The notes below the pieces were generated by a model. That model saw only the letters and a list, made by a program, of their open reading frames with translations. It had not been told where the DNA came from and made no database searches. A stretch of 64,000 nt of DNA. It comes from Akkermansia sp. RCC_12PD (lineage in GTDB: Bacteria; Verrucomicrobiota; Verrucomicrobiia; Verrucomicrobiales; Akkermansiaceae). Shown here piece after piece: positions 28,517 through 37,523 of the stretch. The stretch lies in assembly GCF_036417355.1 (NCBI RefSeq), contig NZ_CP143889.1, positions 3,038,001-3,102,000 of the forward strand, written 5' to 3'. Every line of letters starts with the position of its first letter. Position 1 is the first letter of the stretch. The position numbers and the translations under genes were made by a program.

Positions 28517-28828
28517 TCAGGGTGTTCCGTTTTTTTTCTTTTCCAAATCCGAATCTCCAGAGCAATCCTGATCGGAAACTGCCTCGTTCACCGGAAGTAC
28601 ATCAACGACCATGCCCGCAGTTCTCGTGATGGTATACAAGCCGGAGCCATCTTTTGTGTGAATCGCCTCTTCCTTTTTTCCGGCATTATCTGGAGCTTCC
28701 TCCCGGGGCTGGCAGGACATCAAGGTTCCGGCGGCAGTCAGCAGGACACCCGTTTTCAGCAACCTGGAAAATTCGGCGCGGGTGGGATAACCGCCGGAAA
28801 AAGATTTTTTTGCATTCCCGCCTATCAT
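28517..28828 (-). CDS. small lipoprotein-like peptide A1 (putative substrate of the radical SAM enzyme)
   Basis: 103 residues. Residues 14-39 form the shared block YPTRAEFS...LLKTGVLLTAAGTLMSC (Tyr14 to Cys39, 26 residues) found in all four peptides here. The block ends in a lipobox-like LMSC, so the protein may be lipidated on Cys39 or cut there. The remaining 64 residues are charged and polar (CQPREEAPDNAGKKEEA..., ending DLEKKKNGTP), with one further Cys near the end. It begins 4 bases after the stop of peptide B1. Residues 1-39 are nearly identical to those of A2, whereas the tails are unrelated. Confidence 0.7.
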   Translation of the reverse strand: MIGGNAKKSFSGGYPTRAEFSRLLKTGVLLTAAGTLMSCQPREEAPDNAGKKEEAIHTKDGSGLYTITRTAGMVVDVLPVNEAVSDQDCSGDSDLEKKKNGTP

Positions 28829-28832
28829 TCCT

Positions 28833-29033
28833 TTATTTTCCCTTAACGTGAATAATCTTAATAGGAGGAGGCAACGGAGCTACGCCCAAGACCTGTTGCT
28901 GGGAGCAGGCGATCAGGTTGCCGGACATGGCGGTGAGGAGGCCCAGCTTCAGCAGTCTGGACATTTCCTTTCCGGTAGGATAATCGGGTTTCCGCTCCGG
29001 TTGCGGAGGAATGGAGGCGCGGGGGGTAGTCAT
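28833..29033 (-). CDS. small lipoprotein-like peptide B1
   Basis: 66 residues. The 26-residue block runs from Tyr18 to Cys43 (YPTGKEMS, then LLKLGLLTAMSGNLIAC). After the cysteine come SQQQ, PLPPP and a Lys-rich end (VKGK). LIAC is a good lipobox. The tail is short (23 residues) and, unlike the A peptides, is conserved between B1 and B2. Followed after 4 bases by peptide A1. A TTGACAGTCAA palindrome sits 25 bases upstream of the ATG. Confidence 0.7.
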   Translation of the reverse strand: MTTPRASIPPQPERKPDYPTGKEMSRLLKLGLLTAMSGNLIACSQQQVLGVAPLPPPIKIIHVKGK

Positions 29034-29057
29034 GCTTTCCTGTTCCTATAAAATACT

Positions 29058-29068
29058 TTGACTGTCAA
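29058..29068. promoter_or_regulatory. TTGACnGTCAA palindrome upstream of cassette 1
   Basis: On the minus strand TTGACAGTCAA, preceded by a T-run. The same element (TTGACGGTCAA, 29040 plus 700, i.e. 29740-29750) lies at the same distance upstream of cassette 2. It may be the -35 of each cassette, a repressor site, or simply part of the duplicated unit; no good -10 follows. Confidence 0.4.
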
Positions 29069-29249
29069 GAAAAAACATTATTTTCCCAGTCACCGACATG
29101 GCATTTTCCTTCCAAAGCTCCCCCAGATTTCTTTTGCCTCCTGCGCAGCAGCATCCACAATGCAGGCTGATGCCATGTATCAGAGGAAAAATCAATGCAA
29201 ACAATACATTCAACCTACCCAGTGAAAGACGACAGAAATTCCAAGTTGC

Positions 29250-29504
29250 TCACTTCTCCAATCGCCTCTCCCATGCAGCCGGAAACTCTCCGCCGGTACG
29301 GCGCAAATGGTCATCAGGACAGGATCCCGTGTCTTTTTCATGACCGCCAACCGGGGATGCATTCACCCCTGATGAAGTTTGGAGTCCGCAGGACATCAAG
29401 GTTCCGGCAGCGGTCAGAAGAACTCCGGTTTTCAGCAATCCGGAGAATTCGGCCCGGGTGGGATAACTGCCGGAAAAAGACTTTTTTACATTCCCGCTCA
29501 TCAT
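29250..29504 (-). CDS. small lipoprotein-like peptide A2
   Basis: 84 residues. The first 39 residues match A1 at all but a few positions (MMSGNVKKSF, then SGSYPTRAEF, then LLKTGVLLTAAGTLMSC). The tail after Cys39 (GLQTSSGVNASPVGG...) shares nothing obvious with A1 and contains a Cys near the middle. This pattern of a fixed leader and variable tail is what modified-peptide precursors show, but a frameshift in the tail cannot be excluded. It starts 4 bases after the stop of B2. Confidence 0.65.
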   Translation of the reverse strand: MMSGNVKKSFSGSYPTRAEFSGLLKTGVLLTAAGTLMSCGLQTSSGVNASPVGGHEKDTGSCPDDHLRRTGGEFPAAWERRLEK

Positions 29505-29508
29505 TCCT

Positions 29509-29715
29509 TTACTTTCCCTTACCCTGGATCATCTTAACGGGAGGAGGCAGCGGTGCGCCCCCCAGGTGCACTCCCTGCTGCTGGGAGCAGGCGATCAGGT
29601 TGCCGGACAGAGCGGAGAGAAGGCCCAGTCTCAGGAGTTTTGATATTTCCTTTCCAGTGGGATAACCGGGCTTCCGGCACGGTGCGAGGGACATGGAAGC
29701 AGAAGGGGCAGCCAT
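29509..29715 (-). CDS. small lipoprotein-like peptide B2
   Basis: 68 residues. The shared block is at Tyr18-Cys43 (YPTGKEIS, then LLRLGLLSALSGNLIAC), followed by SQQQ, APLPPP and a terminal KGKGK-like end. First gene of the four-peptide run; its ATG is 42 bases downstream of the GH20 stop codon, so it may be read through from GH20 or start from its own promoter at the TTGACGGTCAA element. Confidence 0.7.
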   Translation of the reverse strand: MAAPSASMSLAPCRKPGYPTGKEISKLLRLGLLSALSGNLIACSQQQGVHLGGAPLPPPVKMIQGKGK

Positions 29716-29739
29716 GTCTCCCTACTCGCACCAATGCCG

Positions 29740-29750
29740 TTGACCGTCAA
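29740..29750. promoter_or_regulatory. TTGACnGTCAA palindrome upstream of cassette 2
   Basis: Minus-strand TTGACGGTCAA, preceded by a T-run and located 25 bases before the B2 start codon, matching the element in front of B1. Confidence 0.4.
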
Positions 29751-29757
29751 GAAAAAA

Positions 29758-31410
29758 TTATTCGTCCTCCCCCAGGGGACGATACTTGACGGCCAGTTTT
29801 TCCAGGAGTTTCAGAGCCATGGCCGCACGGGCGCGGAAGGAGCGGTAATCCCTGGGATCACAGTCGCTCCAGGCGCGCTCCGCCAGCGCGAGGGCGCGAG
29901 GCCACGCCATGTATTCCACCAGCCCCATATTGTACAGGTATTCAGTCCAGATGTTGGCCTGAAGGCCGCGCACCTTGACGACCTCCTCCGGGGAGAGTTC
30001 CGGCAGTTCATAACCATACACCTGCTTGAGCGGAATGAGGCCGCCTATGGCTTTAGGCTCCGTGGAACCGGCGGACTGGTAGTAGTCAAAGTAGAAGTGG
30101 GAGCTGGGAGCCAGAATGACGGGGTGCCCTTTTCTGGCGGCGGCAGCGGCAAAGTCATTGCCGCGCCACGCCATGACGAAGATATGCTTGTCGGCTTCCA
30201 GTTCACCGCCCTCGTCCCAGACGATGGCGTCATACCCGCCCTGCCGCACATAAGCCGCCACTTGACGGAGAAAGTCCCTGCCCAGAGCCTTCAGGCTGTT
30301 TTCATTCAACCCCTTCAGGCGGCTCTGGCAGTACTTGCAGTTTCTCCATGATTCCGTGGAAACTTCATCATGCCCCAGATGAATGGGGGAACCGGGCGGA
30401 AAAATGGTCTTCAATTCATCCACCACGTCTTTCACGAACTGCATGGTTTCCGGACGCCCCATGCAAACGGTGTCCCGCCCTTTTTTGCCTTCCACGGGAA
30501 AGTTGACACCGTCGCAGACCAGTTCCCCGTAGGCGTGCATGGCGGCGTACGCATGTCCGGGCAATTCTATCTCCGGAACGACTGTCACCCGGCGATTCCG
30601 GGCGTATGCGATGATCTCCTTCATCTGCTCCTGTGTGTAGAACCCGCCGTACGTCGCTTCCGGATCGTTCTCCTGAATAGCCAGCTTCACTTCCTGCCAG
30701 TTCCATTCCCCGTTGGCCAGCGGCACGCGCCAGGCGCTCATGGTCGTCAGGAGCGGGTATTTTTTGATTTCCAGCCGCCAGCCGGGACCGTCCGTCAGGT
30801 GCAGGTGCAGCCGGTTGAGCTTGAACAGGGACATGGTGTCTATCATGCGCTTGACTTCCGCCATCGTGAAGAAATGGCGGGAGACGTCCAGCATGATGCC
30901 ACGCCACTCGAAGCGCGGAACGTCCCTGATGGAGAAGGCGGGTACGGAAAAGCCGCCTTCCGTCCGGTTGGCGTTCAGTATCTGTACTGCACTCTGCCAT
31001 GCGTAGAAGAGCCCCTGCGGAGCCGCCGCGCGAAGATGCAGGACGCCTCTTCCCCCATCCCGGCTTTCCAGGCGCATTTCATACCCCTCTTCCGTTTTCA
31101 TGGGCTCACCTTCCAGGGAACATAGCACATCCGCCGAGTTCCTGTCTCCGGTCATGGACAGGCCCGTGACAATGCCCTGGGCATTCAAAATATTAAGCAG
31201 GGCCTCCACCGTTCCGGCGTCCCTGCCGGGGGCATAAACGGCCAGGCGCAGTGGCAGCCGTACGGGAACGGAGACGTCAGACCTGCATTCGGACGGAGCG
31301 GGAAGCAAAATGTTTTCCGCAGGGACGGGAGCCTCTCCCGCGGCCGTCAGACATCCAGCCAGAGCCAGAAAGGCGCTCATCCGGTGAAAACGTTCCCTGG
31401 TCAGCCTCAT
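29758..31410 (-). CDS. GH20 beta-N-acetylhexosaminidase, lipoprotein
   Basis: 550 residues from the ATG at MRLTRERFHR; the frame is open to 31548 but the upstream part is not signal-like. LALAGC (Cys20) is a lipobox, so the enzyme should be membrane-anchored. The GH20 barrel is clear: FEWRGIMLDVSRHFF, HLHLTDGPGW and the catalytic pair in HLGHDEVS (Asp348-Glu349), which act by substrate-assisted hydrolysis of terminal GlcNAc or GalNAc. It fits the breakdown of mucin O-glycans. The four-peptide cassette follows closely on the same strand. Confidence 0.93.
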   Translation of the reverse strand: MRLTRERFHRMSAFLALAGCLTAAGEAPVPAENILLPAPSECRSDVSVPVRLPLRLAVYAPGRDAGTVEALLNILNAQGIVTGLSMTGDRNSADVLCSLEGEPMKTEEGYEMRLESRDGGRGVLHLRAAAPQGLFYAWQSAVQILNANRTEGGFSVPAFSIRDVPRFEWRGIMLDVSRHFFTMAEVKRMIDTMSLFKLNRLHLHLTDGPGWRLEIKKYPLLTTMSAWRVPLANGEWNWQEVKLAIQENDPEATYGGFYTQEQMKEIIAYARNRRVTVVPEIELPGHAYAAMHAYGELVCDGVNFPVEGKKGRDTVCMGRPETMQFVKDVVDELKTIFPPGSPIHLGHDEVSTESWRNCKYCQSRLKGLNENSLKALGRDFLRQVAAYVRQGGYDAIVWDEGGELEADKHIFVMAWRGNDFAAAAARKGHPVILAPSSHFYFDYYQSAGSTEPKAIGGLIPLKQVYGYELPELSPEEVVKVRGLQANIWTEYLYNMGLVEYMAWPRALALAERAWSDCDPRDYRSFRARAAMALKLLEKLAVKYRPLGEDE

Positions 31411-31498
31411 TCCGGATTTACGTGTCCAGGGGCAGAGACCTTTCACCCAGGGAAAATAAAAAAGGCGCGGCATGATGCACGCGCCTTTTTCAAAACGG

Positions 31499-32938
<1,440 letters not shown>

Positions 32939-33014
32939 AATCGTGCGGTGTGCCAGACTGTGCCACAATTCCCCGCCTCCGTCAACAGGCGCGGCCTGCA
33001 TCAGGACATGATGC

Positions 33015-33043
33015 TTGACTTGCCGGGGCTTCCGTCCCATCTT
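33015..33043 (+). promoter_or_regulatory. nadA promoter, predicted leaderless
   Basis: TTGACT at 33015-33020, a 17-base spacer and CATCTT at 33038-33043; the ATG at 33051 is 7 bases after the -10, so transcription should start at or next to it. Confidence 0.55.
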
Positions 33044-33050
33044 TTCCCGC

Positions 33051-33986
33051 ATGGCACCCGTTGACCTGAAAGAGGAAATCCTGCGCTTGAAGAAAGAGCG
33101 CAACGCCGTCATCCTGGCGCACAGCTACCAGACGGCGGATATCCAGGATATTGCGGATTTTGTGGGGGATTCCCTGGGACTGGCCTACAAGGCGCAGAGC
33201 ACGGACTGCCGCGTGATCGCCTTCTGCGGCGTCCACTTCATGGCGGAAACCGCCAAGATTCTCAATCCGGATAAAACGGTCGTCCTGCCGGACGCCGACG
33301 CCGGGTGCTCCCTGGAAGCCTCCTGCGACGCCGGGGAACTGGGAGCTTTTTTAAAAGAAAACGCCGACAGGAATTATTACGTGGTGGCGTACGTGAACTG
33401 CTCCATAGGCGTGAAGGCTCTGGCGGACGTCATCGTCACTTCCGGGAATGCCGTCAACATTGTCTCCCAGGCTCCGGAGGACCGCCCCATCCTGTTCGTG
33501 CCGGACCAGAACCTGGGCGCCTGGGTAGGCCGCCAGCTCGGCCGCCCGATGGAGTTGTGGAACGGAGCCTGCCACGTGCACATGGAGTTCACGCGGGACC
33601 AGATTCTGGCCCTGAAGGAGAAACACCCCGGCGCGCTGGTGGTGGCCCATCCGGAATGCACGGAGGCCGTGCGCCTGCTGGCGGACCACATTTGCTCCAC
33701 GGAAAAAATGATTCCCTTCTGCACGGAGAGCCCCGCCTCCTCCTTCATCATCGTGACTGAATCCGGCATCCTGCACCGCCTGCGCAAGCTGGTGCCGGGC
33801 AAGGAGTTCATCCCGGCCCCCACGGAACAGTGCTCCTGCAGCACCTGCCCGTACATGAAGATGAACACGCTGGAAAAACTGTACCACGCCCTGCGTGACC
33901 TCACCCCCGCCGTGGAATTGCCGGAAGACCTGCGCAAACGGGCGGAGGCCCCCCTGCTCCGCATGCTGGAGCAGTCCAAATCCTGA
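33051..33986 (+). CDS. nadA: quinolinate synthase
   Basis: 311 residues from the ATG at MAPVDLKEE. Motifs of the family include VILAHSYQTADIQDIADFVG, GVHFMAETAKIL and the cluster-ligand cysteines in YVNCS, HPEC and CSCSTCPYMKMNTL. It condenses iminoaspartate with dihydroxyacetone phosphate to quinolinate in NAD synthesis. nadB and nadC are not in the window. The start is preferred over the upstream ATG at 33015, which overlaps the promoter. Confidence 0.95.
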   Translation: MAPVDLKEEILRLKKERNAVILAHSYQTADIQDIADFVGDSLGLAYKAQSTDCRVIAFCGVHFMAETAKILNPDKTVVLPDADAGCSLEASCDAGELGAFLKENADRNYYVVAYVNCSIGVKALADVIVTSGNAVNIVSQAPEDRPILFVPDQNLGAWVGRQLGRPMELWNGACHVHMEFTRDQILALKEKHPGALVVAHPECTEAVRLLADHICSTEKMIPFCTESPASSFIIVTESGILHRLRKLVPGKEFIPAPTEQCSCSTCPYMKMNTLEKLYHALRDLTPAVELPEDLRKRAEAPLLRMLEQSKS

Positions 33987-34001
33987 CCGCCGTTCCCGGA
34001 C

Positions 34002-35000
34002 ATGATACGCCTTTCCGACCACATCGCCGCAGCCGGGGGCTGGCTTTCCCTGGAAGCCTTCATGCAGCTGGCCCTGTACCATTCGGAGGAAGGCTATTAT
34101 TCCACCGCCATTGAAAACATCGGGATGCGCGGGGATTTTTCCACCACGCCCACCCTTTCCCCCATTCTGGCCAAAGCCATCATTGCCCGCTGGAAGGAGG
34201 CGTGCGCCCGCTGCGGCACGCGGCTGCCTCTGCTGGAGATAGGAGCCGGGTCTGGCGCCCTGGCCGTCAAGATCATGGACCAACTGGGGTTCTGGAACCG
34301 GCTGAACACGGATTACGTCATTGTGGAGACGTCTCCCCGGCTCCGGGAGTTCCAGCACCTTCTGCTGGGCAGCCAGGCAAAAATCTATTCCGGCATGGAA
34401 AAAGCACTGAAGCACTGCGGCGGAAAGGCCTTCATCTTTTCCAATGAACTGGTGGACGCCTTTCCCGCGCGGGTGTTCGAATATACGGAACAGGGCTGGC
34501 AGGAAGTCGGTCTGACCGTGAAGGACGGCGCCGTCCGGGAGGAGTTGCGCCCCGTCCTTCAAAAGCCCCTGTTTTCCCACATGCTGGAGTACGATTCCCA
34601 GCCGGGCCAGCGCATTGAAATCCATGATTCCTACGCCAAGTGGTTCACCGGATGGCTTCCCCTGTGGAGTATGGGCTCCATGACGGTCATCGACTACGGA
34701 GCAGAGATGGAATACCTGTACCATCGCCGCCCCAGAGGCTCCCTGCGCGGCTACAAAAGCCACCAGGTGCTGAGCGGGGAGGAGCTGTACAGCTACCCCG
34801 GCAGGACGGATATTACCTGCGACGTCAATTTTACGGACCTTCTGGAACTTTCCCGCAACTGCATCGGGGACCGGGTCACCCTGGCCACCCAGCGAGACTA
34901 CCTGCTTCCCTACGCGGAAAAAACGCCCCAGGACGCCTTCCTGACCGACGAATACGGTGCGGGCGGCCATTTCCAGGTTCTGATTCACGAACGCTTGTAA
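34002..35000 (+). CDS. MidA/NDUFAF7-like SAM-dependent methyltransferase
   Basis: 332 residues. The SAM-binding segment LLEIGAGSGAL is at residues 78-87 region; FSNELVDAFP and SMTVIDYGAEMEYLYH are typical of the DUF185/MidA family. The family's mitochondrial member NDUFAF7 dimethylates an arginine of a complex I subunit. Here nuoB and nuoC are about 2 kb away, which may or may not be relevant. It starts 15 bases after nadA on the same strand and is probably co-transcribed. Confidence 0.88.
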   Translation: MIRLSDHIAAAGGWLSLEAFMQLALYHSEEGYYSTAIENIGMRGDFSTTPTLSPILAKAIIARWKEACARCGTRLPLLEIGAGSGALAVKIMDQLGFWNRLNTDYVIVETSPRLREFQHLLLGSQAKIYSGMEKALKHCGGKAFIFSNELVDAFPARVFEYTEQGWQEVGLTVKDGAVREELRPVLQKPLFSHMLEYDSQPGQRIEIHDSYAKWFTGWLPLWSMGSMTVIDYGAEMEYLYHRRPRGSLRGYKSHQVLSGEELYSYPGRTDITCDVNFTDLLELSRNCIGDRVTLATQRDYLLPYAEKTPQDAFLTDEYGAGGHFQVLIHERL

Positions 35001-35077
35001 ATGAGCACACGTTTTAACGGCAGGAGAACATACTTCCCCTTCAGCCCCAAGTTTTTTATGGAAGCACTCAATGCAAA

Positions 35078-35111
35078 TCCGCGATGCCTGCCGCCGACGG
35101 ATCGAACCACA
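35078..35111 (-). pseudogene. truncated duplicate of the start of the DUF2089-linked membrane protein
   Basis: On the minus strand an ATG at 35111 opens MWFDPSAAGIADLH and a stop. The intact membrane protein 450 bases away begins MWFDPMTAARYAWIPG, and the 13 bases GATCGAACCACAT around the two start codons are identical on the plus strand. The similarity ends after a few codons, so this is a leftover of a duplication or recombination event. Confidence 0.45.
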
Positions 35112-35219
35112 TGTTGATTCTTTTTTGTATTATTGTATTTTTACAAAGAAACAGCTATTGCCTGCCGATGTTTTCCTGTGAGGCATGCCCGGTTATCGGG
35201 GCTGACTTATTTGATTCCG

Positions 35220-35561
35220 TCAATTCATGTCCTCAATTTGCATTTTTCTTAATTCCGCTGCCCTGTAAGCGTTCCTGAAAACAAAGTAAACGGTGGACAT
35301 GGGAAACATGGTAACTCCTCCGGTCAACAGCAGCGTATACCAAACGTGATAGGGCTGACCGACAACATAAGCAGTACCCCCGGAGAGTAAAAATAACAAA
35401 CTAATACCAAGAAGACATTTGGCCGTGTTCAAGATCAACCTGCGGCATTTGCCTTTCCGGGCGTAAAATGCAGCAATGGGAGCCAGAGTGCCACAAAGTA
35501 CTCCGATGGCCGTACCTGGTATCCAGGCATACCTCGCAGCCGTCATTGGATCGAACCACAT
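35220..35561 (-). CDS. small membrane protein paired with a DUF2089 regulator
   Basis: 113 residues with about three hydrophobic segments (IPGTAIGVLCGTLAPIAAFY, LLGISLLFLLSGGTAYVVG, LLLTGGVTMFPMSTVYFVF). It begins 5 bases after the stop of the DUF2089-like gene, so the two are an operon. Similar two-gene units occur in many bacteria, but I know no defined function. Confidence 0.65.
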   Translation of the reverse strand: MWFDPMTAARYAWIPGTAIGVLCGTLAPIAAFYARKGKCRRLILNTAKCLLGISLLFLLSGGTAYVVGQPYHVWYTLLLTGGVTMFPMSTVYFVFRNAYRAAELRKMQIEDMN

Positions 35562-35566
35562 AGTGT

Positions 35567-35860
35567 TTATTCCTTTCTAGTTTTATTGTATTCGTTGATA
35601 AGGGACTTGGCAGTTTCCAAATCAATTTTCTCATTCAGGGCAAGTTGCTTGATATACGTGACAAAAGGGTCATTCATCATGATGCTATCGGCCGCTTCAA
35701 TTTTTTTAATCAGCTTGTCCAACCGCAATCTTACGGTGGGATACGTTACCCCGTATTGTTGCGCCACCGCCTTTAATGATCCTGAAGACAGAATGAACTT
35801 CTTAATGAAACTTATGTCTTCATCCCCAAGATTCGTGAACCAATCTGACGTAATGTTCAT
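35567..35860 (-). CDS. DUF2089-family putative regulator
   Basis: 97 residues. The N-terminal half reads DEDISFIKKFILSSGSLKAV then AQQYGVTYPTVRLRLDKLI, which is the helix-turn-helix of DUF2089 proteins. It probably controls itself and the small membrane protein that follows 5 bases later. The zinc-ribbon seen in some members is absent here. Confidence 0.75.
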   Translation of the reverse strand: MNITSDWFTNLGDEDISFIKKFILSSGSLKAVAQQYGVTYPTVRLRLDKLIKKIEAADSIMMNDPFVTYIKQLALNEKIDLETAKSLINEYNKTRKE

Positions 35861-36286
35861 AAAAATACCTCAAACTCTTTAATATTATTCAATGTATATT
35901 TAATTATATCCAAGTCAAGAGAGATCGTTTTAATTTTTCCGCCTGAGGATTTTGAGCATCGTCCCACTTGGAAATAGAAAAATAAAGGACATGAGGGTTC
36001 TCTTCCAGATCTGTTGAAATGATCCCGCAACTGTGCGGAGATTGCAAAACCGGACAAGCCCGGTTAGTCGGAAAGCACAGCCTAAAGCCCGTAAAGCAAA
36101 TAAAAATGAATCAAACCTTCGCTAACAAAAGGCGTCCTTAGGTCAAACCATGTGAAATATTCTCCTTCTTTCGTTCCCTTCTGATGACCGCGCCTTGGGA
36201 ACAGAGATTTTCCGGTTCTTGCCAGTTAGCCTGGACATTCCGGGTTCCATCCATCAAATTCCGTTTCCACCTCCTTTCCCAACACC
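35861..36286. other. 426-base gap holding a riboswitch
   Basis: Contains the cobalamin-riboswitch-like element (separate entry) and a tiny open frame at 36106-36141 (MNQTFANKRRP) after it. The rest shows no gene. Confidence 0.5.
35985..36085 (+). ncRNA. cobalamin riboswitch-like element
   Basis: The plus strand carries GAAATGATCCCGCAACTGTG at 36016-36035, matching the conserved core of cobalamin riboswitches. Downstream, AAGCCCGGTTAGTCGGAAA followed by GCACAGCCT resembles the 3' conserved box (AGUC-GGA-...-GCC). Upstream GGGTTCTCTTCCAGATCTG would be the other core arm. The expected regulated gene (vitamin B12 transport or B12-dependent metabolism) is not found downstream; only an 11-codon frame and a small membrane protein follow. 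A covariance search would settle identity. Confidence 0.6.
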
Positions 36287-36541
36287 ATGCTCGACCTTCT
36301 TTCCCTTCTGCTGGATGTCCCGTCCCTTTTGGCGGGGCTTTCTCCACGTTCCCGATATGAAGGGGAATCCCCATACTGGCGTTTCATGGGACTTCTTCTT
36401 CTGGCGGCGGACTTGGCCGTGTTGTTTTCATGGAACATTACGGAAAGCATGCCGGCCCTGGTGGCCGCTATTGCCCTGAGCCTCTGGCTGGTCGTGCATC
36501 TTGTCATCCGCTCCTCCAAGGACAGGGAGAAACGCGGTTAA
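36287..36541 (+). CDS. 84-residue membrane protein, unknown
   Basis: Two hydrophobic segments (about residues 32-50 and 56-74) flanked by a polar loop and a basic end (VIRSSKDREKRG). It lies 200 bases downstream of the riboswitch-like element on the same strand. I do not recognise it; a role in vitamin B12 uptake has no direct support. Confidence 0.5.
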   Translation: MLDLLSLLLDVPSLLAGLSPRSRYEGESPYWRFMGLLLLAADLAVLFSWNITESMPALVAAIALSLWLVVHLVIRSSKDREKRG

Positions 36542-36743
36542 CTCTCCCTTCATGACAAAAATTACATAATATGTTCATTTGCAATTTCTACCGCTCTTCT
36601 GTCATAATTTCTTCAACTTTTTTGAACGTTAAACCGTCCTGCGGACTCTAACCTGCATCAGTAACAAACCGGGTGGCGGGAGGTAGAGAGACCGCCGTCC
36701 ATAATGGGGAGTTCTGAGTTTCATAGGTAATATAGTTGGATAA

Positions 36744-36775
36744 AAACCCGCACGGGGGCAACCCTGTGCGGGTTT
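36744..36775 (-). terminator. intrinsic terminator-like hairpin
   Basis: AAACCCGCAC at 36744-36753 pairs perfectly with GTGCGGGTTT at 36766-36775; inner GGG/CCC extend it. On the minus strand it is followed by TTTTT, on the plus strand by TTTATT, so it works best for minus-strand transcripts. There is no annotated minus-strand gene directly upstream of it. Confidence 0.6.
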
Positions 36776-36852
36776 ATTCATCCCGCTCCGAATGGTTTGA
36801 AAGACCAGGCGGAACGGGGCCGTAGAAAAACATGATTGAACCAAATTAAGGC

Positions 36853-36880
36853 TTGAGAGTTGAAGGCAGGTCGCTAATCT
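36853..36880 (+). promoter_or_regulatory. nuoB promoter
   Basis: TTGAGA at 36853-36858, 16-base spacer, TAATCT at 36875-36880. The ATG is at 36907. Confidence 0.5.
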
Positions 36881-36906
36881 GGCTTCAGCAAGATTTATCT
36901 ATCATC

Positions 36907-37488
36907 ATGGTCACCACAAACGAACCGAATATTTACGAAACAGGAGTATTGGACCCCAATGCGGAAGGCAATTTCGTCTACACCACGCTGGATGCCGCCA
37001 TCAACTGGATTCGTAAAAATTCCCTCTGGCCCATGCCGATGGGGCTTTCCTGCTGCGCCATCGAGTTCATGGCCGTGGCCTGCTCCCGGTACGACCTTTC
37101 CCGTTTCGGCTCCGAAGTGACGCGTTTCTCCCCGCGCCAGGCGGACGTGATGATCGTGGCCGGCACCGTGACCTACAAGATGGCCCTGGCCGTGCGCCGC
37201 ATCTGGGACCAGATGCCGGAGCCCAAATGGTGCATTGCGATGGGCGCCTGCGCTTCCACCGGCGGCATGTTCCGCTCCTATTCCGTGCTGCAGGGCGTGG
37301 ACAAGATTCTGCCTGTGGACGTTTACATTTCCGGGTGCCCTCCCCGGCCGGAAGCCATTCTGGAAAGTCTGCTCACCCTCCGCAAGAAGCTGGACACCCA
37401 GCATCCCGCCCGCACCTTCTTCAAGAAGGATGAACCCAGGGAAGCCAACTCCCCCATGCCGATTTCCACGGAAATGCCCATCGAATAA
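36907..37488 (+). CDS. nuoB: NADH-quinone oxidoreductase subunit B
   Basis: 193 residues from the ATG at [10 protein letters not shown]. The N2 cluster ligands are seen in [11 protein letters not shown] (tandem Cys), the single Cys in [10 protein letters not shown] and the [11 protein letters not shown] motif. NuoB is the last Fe-S carrier to quinone in complex I. nuoC follows after 35 bases, but no nuoA, nuoD or other subunit is present nearby. Confidence 0.96.
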   Translation: MVTTNEPNIYETGVLDPNAEGNFVYTTLDAAINWIRKNSLWPMPMGLSCCAIEFMAVACSRYDLSRFGSEVTRFSPRQADVMIVAGTVTYKMALAVRRIWDQMPEPKWCIAMGACASTGGMFRSYSVLQGVDKILPVDVYISGCPPRPEAILESLLTLRKKLDTQHPARTFFKKDEPREANSPMPISTEMPIE

Positions 37489-37523
37489 ACCTTCCCTCCT
37501 CCACCTTTTACCTCCTTTTCTCC

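Larger units (their letters stand above)
36542..36906. other. 365-base gap upstream of nuoB
   Basis: Holds an intrinsic-terminator-like hairpin at 36744-36775, a second nested stem-loop at 36782-36817 and the nuoB promoter at 36853-36880. No protein gene is evident. Confidence 0.5.

Noticed and set aside
29058-29750. Full sigma-70 promoters at the two TTGACnGTCAA elements
   Set aside because: No acceptable -10 (GAACAG and GAGTAG) at 17 bases; only the -35-like half is conserved.
36138-36519. Minus-strand frames over the small membrane protein
   Set aside because: No start context or features; they mirror the plus-strand hydrophobic gene.
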